A DNA stretch of 64,000 nt from Hyphomonadaceae bacterium (GCA_022841905.1 JALHQO010000002.1:186001-250000), one strand, 5' to 3'; shown: positions 8,251-17,707, counted from the stretch's first letter. The notes: generated from the letters alone by a model not told the origin. A program made the numbers and translations.

Positions 8251-10191
8251 ATGTCAGAGGATATCTTTCGCAGTTACGCGCGCTCGTTTGAATCGCGGCG
8301 CGAAGCGGAAATGTCGCTGCAGGACTTTTTGAGCCTCTGCCGCGACGAACCGATGGCCTACGCAACGGCGCATGAGCGCCTGCTGGCCGCGATCGGCGAA
8401 CCGCGCATGGTGGACACCTCGAAGGACGCCCGCCTAGGGCGCGTGTTCATGAACCGCACGGTGCGCTTCTATCCGGCGTTCGCCGAGTTTTACGGCATGG
8501 AAGAGACGATCGAGCGGATCGTCGCCTTCTTCCGCCACGCCGCGCAGGGCTTGGAAGAGCGCAAACAAATTCTCTATTTGCTGGGCCCGGTCGGCGGCGG
8601 TAAGTCGTCGCTGGCGGAGCGTCTGAAGGCGCTGATGGAAGATCAGCCGATCTATGTGCTGAAGGCCGGCGACCAGATGAGCCCGGTGTTCGAGCATCCG
8701 CTCGGCCTGTTCGATCCGGAAGTCTGGGGTAAGAAGCTCGAGGACGAGTACGGCATCCCGGTGCGGCGCCTGACCGGGCTGATGAGCCCGTGGTGCGTCA
8801 AGCGGCTGGACGAATTCGGCGGCGACATCACCAAATTCCGCGTCGCCAAGGTCAACCCCTCGCGCCTGCGCCAGATCGGCGTCGGCAAAGTGGAGCCGGG
8901 CGACGACAACAACCAGGATGTCTCCTCGCTCGTCGGCAAGGTCGATATCCGCAAGCTCGAAATGCACGCGCAGAACGATCCGGACGCGTACTCGTATTCG
9001 GGCGGCCTGAACCGCGCCAACCAGGGCATGCTCGAATTCGTCGAGATGTTCAAAGCGCCGATCAAGATGCTGCACCCGCTGCTGACGGCGACGCAGGAAG
9101 GCAATTACGTCGGCACGGAAAATATCGGCGCCATACCGTTCAACGGCATCATCATGGCGCACTCGAACGAGGCCGAATGGCAGACGTTCAAGAATAACAA
9201 GAACAACGAGGCCTTCATCGACCGCATCTACGTGATCAAGGTCCCGTACTGCCTGCGCGTCAATGAAGAGCAGAAGATCTACGAAAAGCTGATCCGCGGC
9301 TCCGAACTGGCCGAGGCGCCGTGCGCGCCGGCGACTTTGGAAATGCTGGCGCGCTTCTCGGTGCTGTCGCGGCTGAAGGAGCACGAAAACTCCAACCTGT
9401 TCGCGAAGATGCGCGTCTATAATGGCGAGAGCCTGAAGGAAGTCGATCCCAAAGCGCGCACGCTGCAGGAATACAAGGACGCAGCCGGCGTCGATGAAGG
9501 CATGGACGGCATCTCGACGCGCTTTGCGTTCAAGGTGCTGGCCGGCACGTTCAACCACGACACGCAGGAAGTCGCCGCCGATCCGGTGCACTTGATGTAT
9601 GTGCTGGAGCAGGCGATCCGGCGCGAGCAATTCCCGGCCGAGACCGAAGGCAAATTGCTGGAATTCATCAAGGCCGAGCTCGGCCAGCGCTACGCCGAGT
9701 TCATCGGCAACGAAATCCAGAAGGCCTATCTCGAGTCGTATCACGATTACGGGCAGAACCTGTTCGATCGCTACGTCGATTATGCCGACGCTTGGATTGA
9801 AGATATCGACTTCAAGGATCCCGATACCGGCCAGTTGCTCAATCGCGAGCTGCTCAATCAAGAGCTCTCGAAGATCGAAAAGCCGGCCGGCATCGCCAAT
9901 CCAAAGGATTTCCGCAACGAGGTGGTGAAGTTCACCCTGCGCGCGCGCGCTGGCCATGGCGGCAAGAACCCGTCTTGGACCAGTTACGAGAAAATCCGCG
10001 AAGTGATCGAGCGACGCATGTTCAGCCAAGTTGAGGACTTGCTGCCGATCATCACCTTCGGCTCGAAGAAGGACGGCGAGACCGAGAAGAAGCACGAGGA
10101 ATTCGTGATGCGCATGATGGAGCGCGGCTACACCGAGCGGCAGGTCCGTCGGTTGGTCGAGTGGTACATGCGCGTCAAGCAAGCCGGGTAA
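8251..10191 (+). CDS. prkA: PrkA family serine protein kinase (YeaG)
   Basis: A 646-residue AAA+-like kinase. The N-terminus (MSEDIFRSYARSFESRREAEMSLQDF), P-loop 'GPVGGGKSS' near residues 112-120, 'GLMSPWCVKRLDEF', and the C-terminal kinase-like segment ('GYTERQVRRLVEWYMRVKQ') are family hallmarks. YeaG in E. coli is induced by nitrogen starvation and stress, and Bacillus PrkA affects sporulation. GGAGG is six bases from the ATG. It heads the conserved prkA-yeaH-spoVR operon, with an 11-base gap to the next gene. Confidence 0.97.
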   Translation: MSEDIFRSYARSFESRREAEMSLQDFLSLCRDEPMAYATAHERLLAAIGEPRMVDTSKDARLGRVFMNRTVRFYPAFAEFYGMEETIERIVAFFRHAAQGLEERKQILYLLGPVGGGKSSLAERLKALMEDQPIYVLKAGDQMSPVFEHPLGLFDPEVWGKKLEDEYGIPVRRLTGLMSPWCVKRLDEFGGDITKFRVAKVNPSRLRQIGVGKVEPGDDNNQDVSSLVGKVDIRKLEMHAQNDPDAYSYSGGLNRANQGMLEFVEMFKAPIKMLHPLLTATQEGNYVGTENIGAIPFNGIIMAHSNEAEWQTFKNNKNNEAFIDRIYVIKVPYCLRVNEEQKIYEKLIRGSELAEAPCAPATLEMLARFSVLSRLKEHENSNLFAKMRVYNGESLKEVDPKARTLQEYKDAAGVDEGMDGISTRFAFKVLAGTFNHDTQEVAADPVHLMYVLEQAIRREQFPAETEGKLLEFIKAELGQRYAEFIGNEIQKAYLESYHDYGQNLFDRYVDYADAWIEDIDFKDPDTGQLLNRELLNQELSKIEKPAGIANPKDFRNEVVKFTLRARAGHGGKNPSWTSYEKIREVIERRMFSQVEDLLPIITFGSKKDGETEKKHEEFVMRMMERGYTERQVRRLVEWYMRVKQAG

Positions 10192-10202
10192 GGCGGGCCT
10201 CC

Positions 10203-11507
10203 ATGCACATTATTGACCGGCGGCTAAACCCCGGCGGAAAAAGTTTTGCGAACCGGCAGCGTTTCTTGCGCCGCGCCCGCGCGCAAGTGCGGCGGGCGGT
10301 GCGCGAGGCCTCTTCGAGCCGCTCGATCAAGGACGCCGGCAAGGGGGGTGAGATTTCCATTCCCGCTGGCGGCGTGCACGAGCCGAGCTTGCGCCGCTCG
10401 CACCACGGCGGCTCGCGCGACTACGTGTTGCCGGGCAACAAGAAATATATCGAAGGCGATGGCATTCCGCGGCCGGAGCAAGGCGGCGGCCAGGGTTCGA
10501 AGGCCAGTGATAGCGGCGAAGGCGAGGATGAGTTTCGCTTCGCGCTGTCGGACGAAGAGTATCTCGATCTCTACTTGGAAGACTTGGAGCTGCCCGATCT
10601 CGCCAAGCGGCAAGTGATGGGCGCGACGGCTGTGCTGTGGCGCCAGGCTGGCTATTCCACCTCGGGGCCGCCATCGCGCATTTCGGTGCCGCGCACGTTG
10701 CGGCATTCGATGTCGCGCCGCATCGCGCTGAAGCGGCCGAAAGCCGATGAAATCGTGACGCTGCGGGCCGAGATCGAAAAGCTCGAACGCGAAGGCGGGC
10801 ATTTCGACGAACTGGTGAAGCTGCGCGGCGATCTCGAACTGCTGCTCGCCCGCTCGAAGCGCATCCCATACATCGATCCGGTCGATGTGCGCTATCGCCG
10901 GCTGGAAACCACGCCGAAGCCGATCGCGCGCGCGGTAATGTTCTGCTTGATGGATGTCTCCGGCTCGATGAACGAGCACATGAAGGATTTGGCCAAGCGC
11001 TTCTACTCGCTGCTCTACCTCTTCCTCAATCGCCGCTACGAACACGTCGATGTCGTATTCATCCGCCACACGCATGAAGCGCAGGAAGTGGACGAGCAGA
11101 CGTTCTTCTATTCGCGTGAGACTGGCGGCACGGTCGTTTCCACCGCTTTGTTCAAAATGGCGGACATCATTCGTGAGCGTTATCCGGTCACCGAATGGAA
11201 TATCTACGCCGCGCAAGCGAGCGATGGCGACAACACGTCGAGCGATAACGCCGTCGTGCTGACGCAGCTGAAAGAAGCGATCCTGCCCATCTGCCAGTAT
11301 TACGCTTATGTCGAAGTCGGCATGGACGATGAGGAAGAGGCGCCGGGCGCCGGCGAGCCGAGCACCAATCTTTGGCGCGCCTTCCGCCGTGTGCCGGACG
11401 ATCAGCCTTTCGCTATGCGCAAAGTACGCCATCGCCGCGACATCTATCCGGTGTTCCGCGATCTGTTTGCCCGGCGCCCCGAGGGCGTCGCGGCGGAGGG
11501 CGGCTGA
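10203..11507 (+). CDS. yeaH: YeaH/YhbH family protein (DUF444)
   Basis: A 434-residue DUF444 protein starting MHIIDRRLNPGGKSFANRQRFL, with the conserved 'SRSIKD' and 'YVLPGNKKYIEGDGIPRP' segments. Its C-terminal half is a von Willebrand A-like fold with a MIDAS-type 'FCLMDVSGSM' and 'FIRHTHEAQEVDE'. It is predicted to act with PrkA and SpoVR in a stress response. The biochemical role is unknown. An upstream in-frame ATG inside prkA was rejected because family members start at MHIIDRR. Its TGA overlaps the spoVR ATG by one base. Confidence 0.95.
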   Translation: MHIIDRRLNPGGKSFANRQRFLRRARAQVRRAVREASSSRSIKDAGKGGEISIPAGGVHEPSLRRSHHGGSRDYVLPGNKKYIEGDGIPRPEQGGGQGSKASDSGEGEDEFRFALSDEEYLDLYLEDLELPDLAKRQVMGATAVLWRQAGYSTSGPPSRISVPRTLRHSMSRRIALKRPKADEIVTLRAEIEKLEREGGHFDELVKLRGDLELLLARSKRIPYIDPVDVRYRRLETTPKPIARAVMFCLMDVSGSMNEHMKDLAKRFYSLLYLFLNRRYEHVDVVFIRHTHEAQEVDEQTFFYSRETGGTVVSTALFKMADIIRERYPVTEWNIYAAQASDGDNTSSDNAVVLTQLKEAILPICQYYAYVEVGMDDEEEAPGAGEPSTNLWRAFRRVPDDQPFAMRKVRHRRDIYPVFRDLFARRPEGVAAEGG

Positions 11508-13045
11508 TGACGATGGTTGCTGACTCGAAGCTGCTGTTTCAAGGGCCGGATTGGGATTTCGATCTGATCAAGCGCGTGCATGAAGCGTGCGGCGAGATCG
11601 GCATCAAGGAAATGGGGCTCGACCCTTATCCCAATCAGATCGAAGTGATCACCACCGAGCAGATGCTCGATGCGTATGCCTCCACCGGCATGCCGCTGTT
11701 CTATCGGCACTGGAGCTTCGGCAAGCATTTCGCGCGCAACGAGGCGATGTATCGCAAAGGCTATCAGGGCCTCGCCTACGAGATCGTCATCAATTCCAAT
11801 CCGTGCATCGTCTATATTATGGAGGAAAACTCCGCGACGATGCAGACTTTGGTGCTGGCGCACGCCGGCTACGGGCACAGCCATTTTTTCAAGAACAATT
11901 ACGTCTTCAAGCAATGGACGGACGCCGACGGCATCCTCGATTATCTCGAATTCGCGCGCGGACTGATCGCGAAGTTCGAGGATCGCTATGGCCAAGAGCA
12001 AGTGGAGCGCGTGCTCGATGCAGCGCACGCGCTGCAGAGCCACGGCATTCATCGCTTTCCCCGTAAACGCATGGCCGATTTGCGCTCCGAGCAAGTGCGC
12101 GAAGAGGAACGCCGCAAGCACGGCGAGCAATTGTTCAACGATCTCTGGCGCACGGTGCCGGCCGGCAAACGCAAGACGGGCACTGACGACGACTCGCGCC
12201 GTAAGGCGCTGCTCGGTCTACCGGAAGAGAATCTGCTCTATTTCTTGGAAAAGACCGCGCCGCGCCTCGCGCCATGGCAGCGCGAAATTCTGCGCATGGT
12301 GCGGATGATCAACCAGTATTTCTATCCGCAGCGGCAAACCAAGGTGATGAACGAAGGTTGTGCTACGTTCACGCACCATCGCATCATGAACCGCCTGCAC
12401 GAGAAGGGTCAAATCAACGACGGCTCGTTCCTCGAATTCATTCACTCGCACACCAGCGTGGTGATGCAGCCGGGGTTCGACGATCGCCGCTTCAGCGGCA
12501 TCAATCCCTATGCGCTGGGCTTTGCCATGTGTTGCGATATCGAGCGCGTCTGCACCAATCCGACCGACGAAGACCGCGAGTGGATGGGCGACATCGCCGG
12601 CAATGGCGATCCGTACGGCACGCTGCGCGACATCTGGGCGAACTATCGCGATGAAAGCTTCATTTCGCAATTCCTATCGCCGCGCGTGATCCGCGATTTC
12701 GGCATTTTCCGCGTCTTCGATGACGAGGAAGAAGAGGAAATGAAAGTCACCTCGATCCATGACGAGCGCGGCTATCGCAACATCAAACGCGCGCTCTCAA
12801 AGCACTACGACATCGCCTATCGCGACGCCGACATTCAGATCGTCGACGTGGATCTCGCCGGCGATCGCAAGCTGATGCTGCAACATCGCGTGCAAGACGG
12901 CATCACGCTGGAAGAGAGCGACACCGAACGCGTCCTCCAACACGTTGCCGATCTTTGGGGCTATGACGTGAAGCTGATCGAGCAGGACGATAACGGCGTC
13001 GTGCGGGCTGAGCATACGGCAAGCCCGCGGCGAGCGTTCGCCTAG
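11507..13045 (+). CDS. spoVR: SpoVR family protein
   Basis: A 512-residue SpoVR/YcgB protein. The motifs 'GLDPYPNQIEVITTEQMLDAY', 'PLFYRHWSFGKHF', 'GYGHSHFFKNNY', 'MNEGCATFTHHRIMNRLHEKG' and 'NPYALGF' are strongly conserved in the family. The name comes from B. subtilis, where SpoVR affects the spore cortex, but the family is widespread in non-sporulating proteobacteria with PrkA and YeaH. GGAGGG precedes the ATG at 11507. It is the last gene of the three-gene operon. Confidence 0.96.
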   Translation: MTMVADSKLLFQGPDWDFDLIKRVHEACGEIGIKEMGLDPYPNQIEVITTEQMLDAYASTGMPLFYRHWSFGKHFARNEAMYRKGYQGLAYEIVINSNPCIVYIMEENSATMQTLVLAHAGYGHSHFFKNNYVFKQWTDADGILDYLEFARGLIAKFEDRYGQEQVERVLDAAHALQSHGIHRFPRKRMADLRSEQVREEERRKHGEQLFNDLWRTVPAGKRKTGTDDDSRRKALLGLPEENLLYFLEKTAPRLAPWQREILRMVRMINQYFYPQRQTKVMNEGCATFTHHRIMNRLHEKGQINDGSFLEFIHSHTSVVMQPGFDDRRFSGINPYALGFAMCCDIERVCTNPTDEDREWMGDIAGNGDPYGTLRDIWANYRDESFISQFLSPRVIRDFGIFRVFDDEEEEEMKVTSIHDERGYRNIKRALSKHYDIAYRDADIQIVDVDLAGDRKLMLQHRVQDGITLEESDTERVLQHVADLWGYDVKLIEQDDNGVVRAEHTASPRRAFA

Positions 13046-13162
13046 CGTTCGTGACCGGCGACACTGGCGGCAAGCGGAGCAGGCGCTAATTTGGCGTCAC
13101 TGCTCACCGCCCCGTTACGGTGTCGTGGCGGGTTCTTCTGCGGGCAGGCAGAGGAGATCGGC

Positions 13163-13777
13163 ATGTTCAAGCTTGCTCTCAAGCGTTGATCGCGGCGGCG
13201 TCCGCGGTCGCGCTCTCGATCGGCGCCGCTCAGGCGCAGGACGCGGTCCAGTATCAAGTCACGCCCGGCGCACTCGAACAGGCGCTGACGCAACTGCCCG
13301 CCGCCGCGCTACATCGTCCGCGCGACGACTCTCTACGCCAATGACGAAACTGGTTCGGATTGGCCGGCCTCAGACGAAATCTATGCGGAGTTTGAGTTGC
13401 GCACGCCGGATCGTGTCGGTGGTGACGCCTTCTACGCGCGGACGACGACCTTCCAGGATTTTGACACCGGCGAGACCAAGCGCTTCCGTCAGGGCGAGAA
13501 CTGTCTGACGTCGGCGGTCGTCCCCCAAGGCGCGCGTTGGACCAACAGCCGGGCGCGCTTCTGGGACTGCCACCCGGATGGCGACCGGCACAATCTCACT
13601 TTCGTGGTGCGCCTCTATGAAGAGGATTCCGGCGACGACGATTTGATCGGCGAACGCACCGTACGTTGGACGCCGCAGGAGCTTGATGGCCTTAGCCTGG
13701 CGGTCGGTGGAAAATCGGCGGAATCTATTCGCCTCGGCGGCTACACTCTGACGTGGGAAGTCGAGCGCGTGCGCTAA
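13163..13777 (+). pseudogene. Secreted hypothetical protein gene with two compensating frameshifts
   Basis: GAGGAG at 13151-13156 precedes an ATG at 13163 that opens MFKLALKR and stops at once. The +2 frame then reads 'LIAAASAVALSIGAAQAQ', which completes a signal peptide, and 'YQVTPGALEQALTQLP'. The original frame resumes at about 13310 with 'YIVRATTLYANDETGSDWPASDE' and runs to TAA at 13777. The pieces make one plausible exported protein of about 200 residues. Two indels are needed, so this is either a decayed gene or assembly error. The middle part loosely recalls the short N-terminal domain of secretins and TonB receptors ('pL.qAL..L'). The stop overlaps that of the convergent helicase gene (CTAA). 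Confidence 0.6.
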
Positions 13778-15063
13778 ATTCCCAACCGCGCCAAGCCGTC
13801 GGCGATAGCTGGATCAACCTGAATGTCGCGCGCGGAAATCGGCCGCGTGAGGCGCAGCGTTTCCATGCTGCGGGCGCGGGAGAGGGCGACGTAGGTTTGT
13901 CCGGGCGCGAAGGCGCCGCGGCCGAGATCGATTTCGACGCTGTCGAGCGTCATGCCTTGGGCTTTGTGGATGGTGAGCGCCCAGGCGGGGGCGACCGGGA
14001 ATTGCACGTATTTGAACTCCTCTTTCACCTCCATGCGGTTTTCCTTGGCGTTCCAGGTCCAGCGCGCTTGCGGCCAGGTGGCGCGTTCGACATCGACGTC
14101 GTCGCCGGCATCGAGTGCGACGACGATTAGTTCGTCATCGAGCGATTTCACCGTGCCGAGCGAACCGTTCACCCACCGGCCTTCGGGATCGTTCTGCGTG
14201 AAGATCACGCGCGCGCCGCGCTTCAGCGTGAGCTCCATCGGCGCCGGGAAGCGATCGCCCTGCGCGCGCGGCGCTTCGCCTTCGAACGCGCCAGTGTAGC
14301 GCGCCGCTGCGCCGTCGAGCGAGGCGAGGCCTTGGGCGTTGTACTTGTCGGCCACAGCATTGGTGGCGCAGAGCAGGACCGGGCGCTTCGGGAGTGAGCG
14401 ATCGAGGCACACCGTATTGAGGATGGTCACCGCTTCTTCGACGCCGCGGCTTTCGCGGATGGCGGAGAGTAGCGCGATGAAATCCTGATTGGTCTGGCGA
14501 TGCACTTCGGTGAGCTGCACGGCGGCGATCGGCGCATCGCGCAGGCAATGCGCGGAGAACGCGTAGGGGCTGTTATAGCCCGCATCTTCCAGGAGCTGAC
14601 TTTCCTCGCCGCGCACGACCGGCGGCAGCTGAAAGAAATCGCCCACCAGCAACATCTGCACGCCGCCGAACGGCCGCGAGGATTTGCGCGCGATCTTGAG
14701 GTGCGAATCCATGGCGTCGAGCACGTCGGCGCGCAGCATCGAAACTTCATCGATGATCAGCCGATTGATGGCTCGGGCGGTGCGGGTGAAAAACCAATGC
14801 GGCTTTTCGTGGTTGCCGATCAGCGGCCGTGGCGGAAAGCCGAAGAAGGAGTGCACCGTCTGGCCGCCAATATTCATCGCGGCGAGACCAGTCGGGGCCA
14901 GCACCGCTTGCGGATATTGCGGGTCTTCATCCACCAGCGCGCGGATGAAATGGCTCTTGCCGGTGCCGGCGCGGCCGATGACGAACACGACAGGCGTGCG
15001 GTCGGCGAGCGCGGCGCGCGCTTCGGCGATGGCGGGATCGGACGGACGCGCGGGAATCGACAT
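13774..15063 (-). CDS. PIF1/RecD-like superfamily 1 helicase (AAA family ATPase)
   Basis: A 429-residue ATPase. Walker A is 'GRAGTGKSHFI' (about residues 30-40), motif II 'RLIIDEVSML', motif III 'LLVGDFFQLPPV', then 'QLTEVHRQ', and near the C-terminus the SF1 motifs 'ALTIHKAQGMTLDSVEID' and 'QTYVALSRARS'. This matches small PIF1/RecD2-like 5'-3' helicases common in bacteria, often used in replication or repair. The exact substrate is unknown. Start MSIPARP at 15063 was preferred to an in-frame ATG 48 bases upstream, which would run into the region upstream of the divergent cytochrome gene. Confidence 0.88.
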   Translation of the reverse strand: MSIPARPSDPAIAEARAALADRTPVVFVIGRAGTGKSHFIRALVDEDPQYPQAVLAPTGLAAMNIGGQTVHSFFGFPPRPLIGNHEKPHWFFTRTARAINRLIIDEVSMLRADVLDAMDSHLKIARKSSRPFGGVQMLLVGDFFQLPPVVRGEESQLLEDAGYNSPYAFSAHCLRDAPIAAVQLTEVHRQTNQDFIALLSAIRESRGVEEAVTILNTVCLDRSLPKRPVLLCATNAVADKYNAQGLASLDGAAARYTGAFEGEAPRAQGDRFPAPMELTLKRGARVIFTQNDPEGRWVNGSLGTVKSLDDELIVVALDAGDDVDVERATWPQARWTWNAKENRMEVKEEFKYVQFPVAPAWALTIHKAQGMTLDSVEIDLGRGAFAPGQTYVALSRARSMETLRLTRPISARDIQVDPAIADGLARLGI

Positions 15064-15122
15064 GTATTCGGTATATAGAGACGCGCCGGGCTGCGCTAAG
15101 CTCCACGGCATGGAGGTGTGCG

Positions 15123-15473
15123 ATGCGGTTCATGCTGTTGGCTGGAGTGGCGCTGGTGCTGGCGGGCTGTGCGGCGCCTGCCGATGCGCCGGTCGGCGTG
15201 GCCACGGACGCTGCGCTGGCGGCTGACGGGCGCTCCATTGCAGAGGCGGAATGCGCTGCCTGCCACGCCGTGGGTGAATACGGCGAGAGCCCGAACCCGA
15301 ACGCGCCGGTGTTCCGCACGCTTTTGTCGCGTTACAGCGCCGGCGTGCTGGAGCAGGAATTGATCGAAGGCATCCGCGTTTCGCACCCGATGCCGGAGTT
15401 TCAGTTCAATCCGCAGGGCACGGATGCGCTGATCCAATATCTGCAATCGATCCAGCAGGCGCCGGCGCAGTAG
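15123..15473 (+). CDS. Small cytochrome c lipoprotein
   Basis: A 116-residue exported protein. The N-terminus MRFMLLAGVALVLAGC is a lipoprotein signal with lipobox LAGC. The single heme site CAACH lies near residue 43, in 'AEAECAACHAVGEYG', and the axial Met is probably in 'SHPMPEFQF'. It therefore resembles a class I monoheme c-type cytochrome tethered to the periplasmic face. GGAGG sits just before the ATG. The electron-transfer partner is unknown. The gene stands alone between two leftward genes. Confidence 0.85.
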   Translation: MRFMLLAGVALVLAGCAAPADAPVGVATDAALAADGRSIAEAECAACHAVGEYGESPNPNAPVFRTLLSRYSAGVLEQELIEGIRVSHPMPEFQFNPQGTDALIQYLQSIQQAPAQ

Positions 15474-15476
15474 CGC

Positions 15477-16073
15477 TTAGAGCGACCAGGCGCCGCGTGA
15501 GCCTACACGCGGCAATTCGCCGAGCGTGAGCGTGGCGTTTTCAATCGCAGGCGTCGCGGCGGGCAGGTCCGGCGTGATGAAGGCGCGGCGCGTGCGGGCG
15601 ATCTCAGCTTTGCCGACGCGGGCGTAAGCGGCTGCGTAGGTGGTCCAGTGCAGCTGTTGCGCAGCGATGGCTGGCGCGGCAACAGGCGCTTCGCTCTTCG
15701 GCACATCGAACAGCGCATCTTCGGCGCCGACCATTTGCGGCACGCGGCCGGTGAGACGAAGCTTCAGCTCCATCTCGTAGCTTTCGCCGGACGGCTCGAT
15801 CACGCGCACGCGCACGGCGTGAATGGCGAAGCGCTCGCGCTCAAGCGTGGCTTCATCCTTGAGCGAGACGACGCCCATCTCGCGGTCGATCTCGAAGCGG
15901 CCGCCCGCATCGTCGATTAGATAAAAGCCCGCGTTCGCGATGTCTGGCCCGGTCGCGCGCGGCGCAGCAAACGCCAGTGCGTGGTCGATCGCGGCGAGCG
16001 AAGGCGCGCTTTGGGAATCGATCTCGATCGAGTCGAAGCGCGCGGAAAAAGGATCGTGCGTGGACGTTGTCAT
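15477..16073 (-). CDS. Hypothetical protein with a cadherin-like segment
   Basis: A 198-residue protein without signal peptide. Residues about 45-110 read 'AGFYLIDDAGGRFEID', '...VVSLKDEATLERERFAIHAVRVRV', 'SGESYEMELKLRLTG', which follow the cadherin/Ca-binding repeat pattern 'F.ID...G.v.l...LD.E....y...V.v.D..G'. The C-terminal third is unrelated and Ala/Thr-rich. Proteins of this kind are often part of flagellar or surface structures, but the lack of an export signal leaves the role open. Its stop is four bases from the convergent cytochrome gene. Confidence 0.6.
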   Translation of the reverse strand: MTTSTHDPFSARFDSIEIDSQSAPSLAAIDHALAFAAPRATGPDIANAGFYLIDDAGGRFEIDREMGVVSLKDEATLERERFAIHAVRVRVIEPSGESYEMELKLRLTGRVPQMVGAEDALFDVPKSEAPVAAPAIAAQQLHWTTYAAAYARVGKAEIARTRRAFITPDLPAATPAIENATLTLGELPRVGSRGAWSL

Positions 16074-16145
16074 CCACGCACTTTCGCTCTTTATGCCTAA
16101 TTCCGCGTGAAACCGGCGTTTTCTTGTTGTTTACGGTTGGGGCCG

Positions 16146-17591
16146 TTACCCCGCCGATTGCTCGCCCCAGCCGTAGGCGCCCTTCACTTCGAGGAATTCT
16201 TCTACCCCGAATGGCCCGCCTTCGCGGCCGATGCCGGATTGTTTGTAGCCGCCGAAGGGCGAACCCAAGCCGCCGGAGGCGCCGTTAATGTGCACCATGC
16301 CGGCGCGGAGCTGACGCGCGACTTTGCGCACGCGCTCTTGGCTGCTGCCTTGCACATAAGCGGCGAGGCCGTACGGCGTGTCGTTGGCGATGCGCACGGC
16401 TTCTTCTTCGGTTTCGTACGGAATGATCACCAGCACTGGGCCGAAGATTTCTTCGCGCGCGATGGTCATATTGTTGTTCACGTCGGCGAACACGGTGGGC
16501 TTTACGTAATAGCCGCGGTTGAAGCCCTCGGGTCGGCCAACGCCGCCGGCGACGAGCTTGGCGCCTTCGTCGATGCCCTTCTGAATGAGGCCTTGCACTT
16601 TCTGGAATTGGTTGGCGTTCGAGAGCGGGCCGATGGCGCCGGGCTCGGCGGCGTCAGGCGCTTGCACCTTGATGCTCTTGGCGGTTTGCGCGGCGATTGC
16701 GACGACTTCGTCGTACTTCGCTTTCGGCGCAATCATGCGCGAAGGGGCGTTGCAGCTTTGGCCGGTGTTGTTGGCCATGTGCAGCATGCCGCGCGCCACC
16801 GCTTGCGGCAGATCGGCGTCGTCCAGAATGATGTTCGGGCTCTTGCCGCCCAGTTCGAGCGCCACCTTCTTGATGCCTACCGCAGCGTTTTGCATCACGG
16901 ACGTGCCTGCGCGGGTGGAGCCGGTGAAGCTCAGCATGTCGACGTCCGGGTGCGAGGACAGCGCGTTGCCGACGCCGGGACCATCGCCGTTGACGAGATT
17001 GAACACGCCCGGCGGCACGCCCGCTTCGTCGAGAATTTCGGCGAATAGAATGGCGTTCAGCGGCGCGAGTTCGGACGGCTTCAGCACCATGGTGCAGCCG
17101 GCGGCCAAGGCCGGGCCGACTTTCGCGCCGATCTGGTTCATCGGCCAGTTCCACGGCGTGATCATGCCGATGACGCCGATGGCTTCCTTCAGGATGCGGC
17201 GGCCTTTGCCGTAATCGTATTCGAAATCGAAGGTGTCGAGCTGCTTGCGCGCGTCGATCAGATAGCCGAGGCCGGCGGGCGCCTGCTGTTGCTGCGCGAT
17301 CGGCATCGGCGCGCCCATTTCCATGGAAATGGTCTCGGCCATCTCGCCCATGCGGCGCTGATAGATGGCGATGATCTTGTCGAGGATCGCCTTGCGCTCA
17401 TCGATCGTGGTGAGCGACCAGGTTTCGAACGCCTTCTTCGCGGCGGCGACGGCCTTGTTCACGTCCTCGGCGGAACCGAGCGAAATGCGGCCGCATGGCT
17501 CTTCATTGGCCGGATTGATGACGTCGTGGCTGCGCGGCTTGGCAGGGGCGACCCATTTGCCGTCGATATAGAAATTGAGTTGTTCGCGCAT
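16146..17591 (-). CDS. NAD(P)-dependent aldehyde dehydrogenase
   Basis: A 481-residue ALDH that oxidises an aldehyde to a carboxylate. 'TPWNWPMNQIGAKVGPALAAG', 'KPSELAPLNAILFAEI', 'SFTGSTRAG', 'ALELGGKSPNIILDDADL' (general-base Glu) and 'NNTGQSCNAPSRM' (catalytic Cys) are all in place, and 'EIFGPVLVIIPY' follows. The substrate cannot be told from sequence. The start at 17591 (MREQLNFYIDGKWV) fits the family. An in-frame upstream ATG would read through a palindromic repeat. It is divergent from trmB. Confidence 0.95.
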   Translation of the reverse strand: MREQLNFYIDGKWVAPAKPRSHDVINPANEEPCGRISLGSAEDVNKAVAAAKKAFETWSLTTIDERKAILDKIIAIYQRRMGEMAETISMEMGAPMPIAQQQQAPAGLGYLIDARKQLDTFDFEYDYGKGRRILKEAIGVIGMITPWNWPMNQIGAKVGPALAAGCTMVLKPSELAPLNAILFAEILDEAGVPPGVFNLVNGDGPGVGNALSSHPDVDMLSFTGSTRAGTSVMQNAAVGIKKVALELGGKSPNIILDDADLPQAVARGMLHMANNTGQSCNAPSRMIAPKAKYDEVVAIAAQTAKSIKVQAPDAAEPGAIGPLSNANQFQKVQGLIQKGIDEGAKLVAGGVGRPEGFNRGYYVKPTVFADVNNNMTIAREEIFGPVLVIIPYETEEEAVRIANDTPYGLAAYVQGSSQERVRKVARQLRAGMVHINGASGGLGSPFGGYKQSGIGREGGPFGVEEFLEVKGAYGWGEQSAG

Positions 17592-17614
17592 GGGGGCTCC
17601 TCCGGAAGGTGTCG

Positions 17615-17698
17615 GGTGTCTGGCGTCAGGTATCAGATATAAGGAGCCCGCGCGAGTTCGCGCCACGGCATTGGAGCTGACACCTGACTTCCGACACC
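17615..17698. repeat. Imperfect inverted repeat between ALDH and trmB, family D
   Basis: Arms at 17615-17636 (GGTGTCTGGCGTCAGGTATC...) and 17677-17698 (CTGACACCTGACTTCCGACA...) match in 18 of 22 positions around a 40-base centre. It occupies most of the divergent intergenic region and would form a stable hairpin or cruciform. No other copy was seen in this window. Confidence 0.55.
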
Positions 17699-17707
17699 AG
17701 ACCCCCG

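Noticed and set aside
8434-10182. Long open frame (582 codons) on the minus strand opposite prkA
   Set aside because: It is the mirror of a well-conserved coding sequence in a GC-rich genome, is Leu/Asp/Arg/His-rich and has no recognisable domain.
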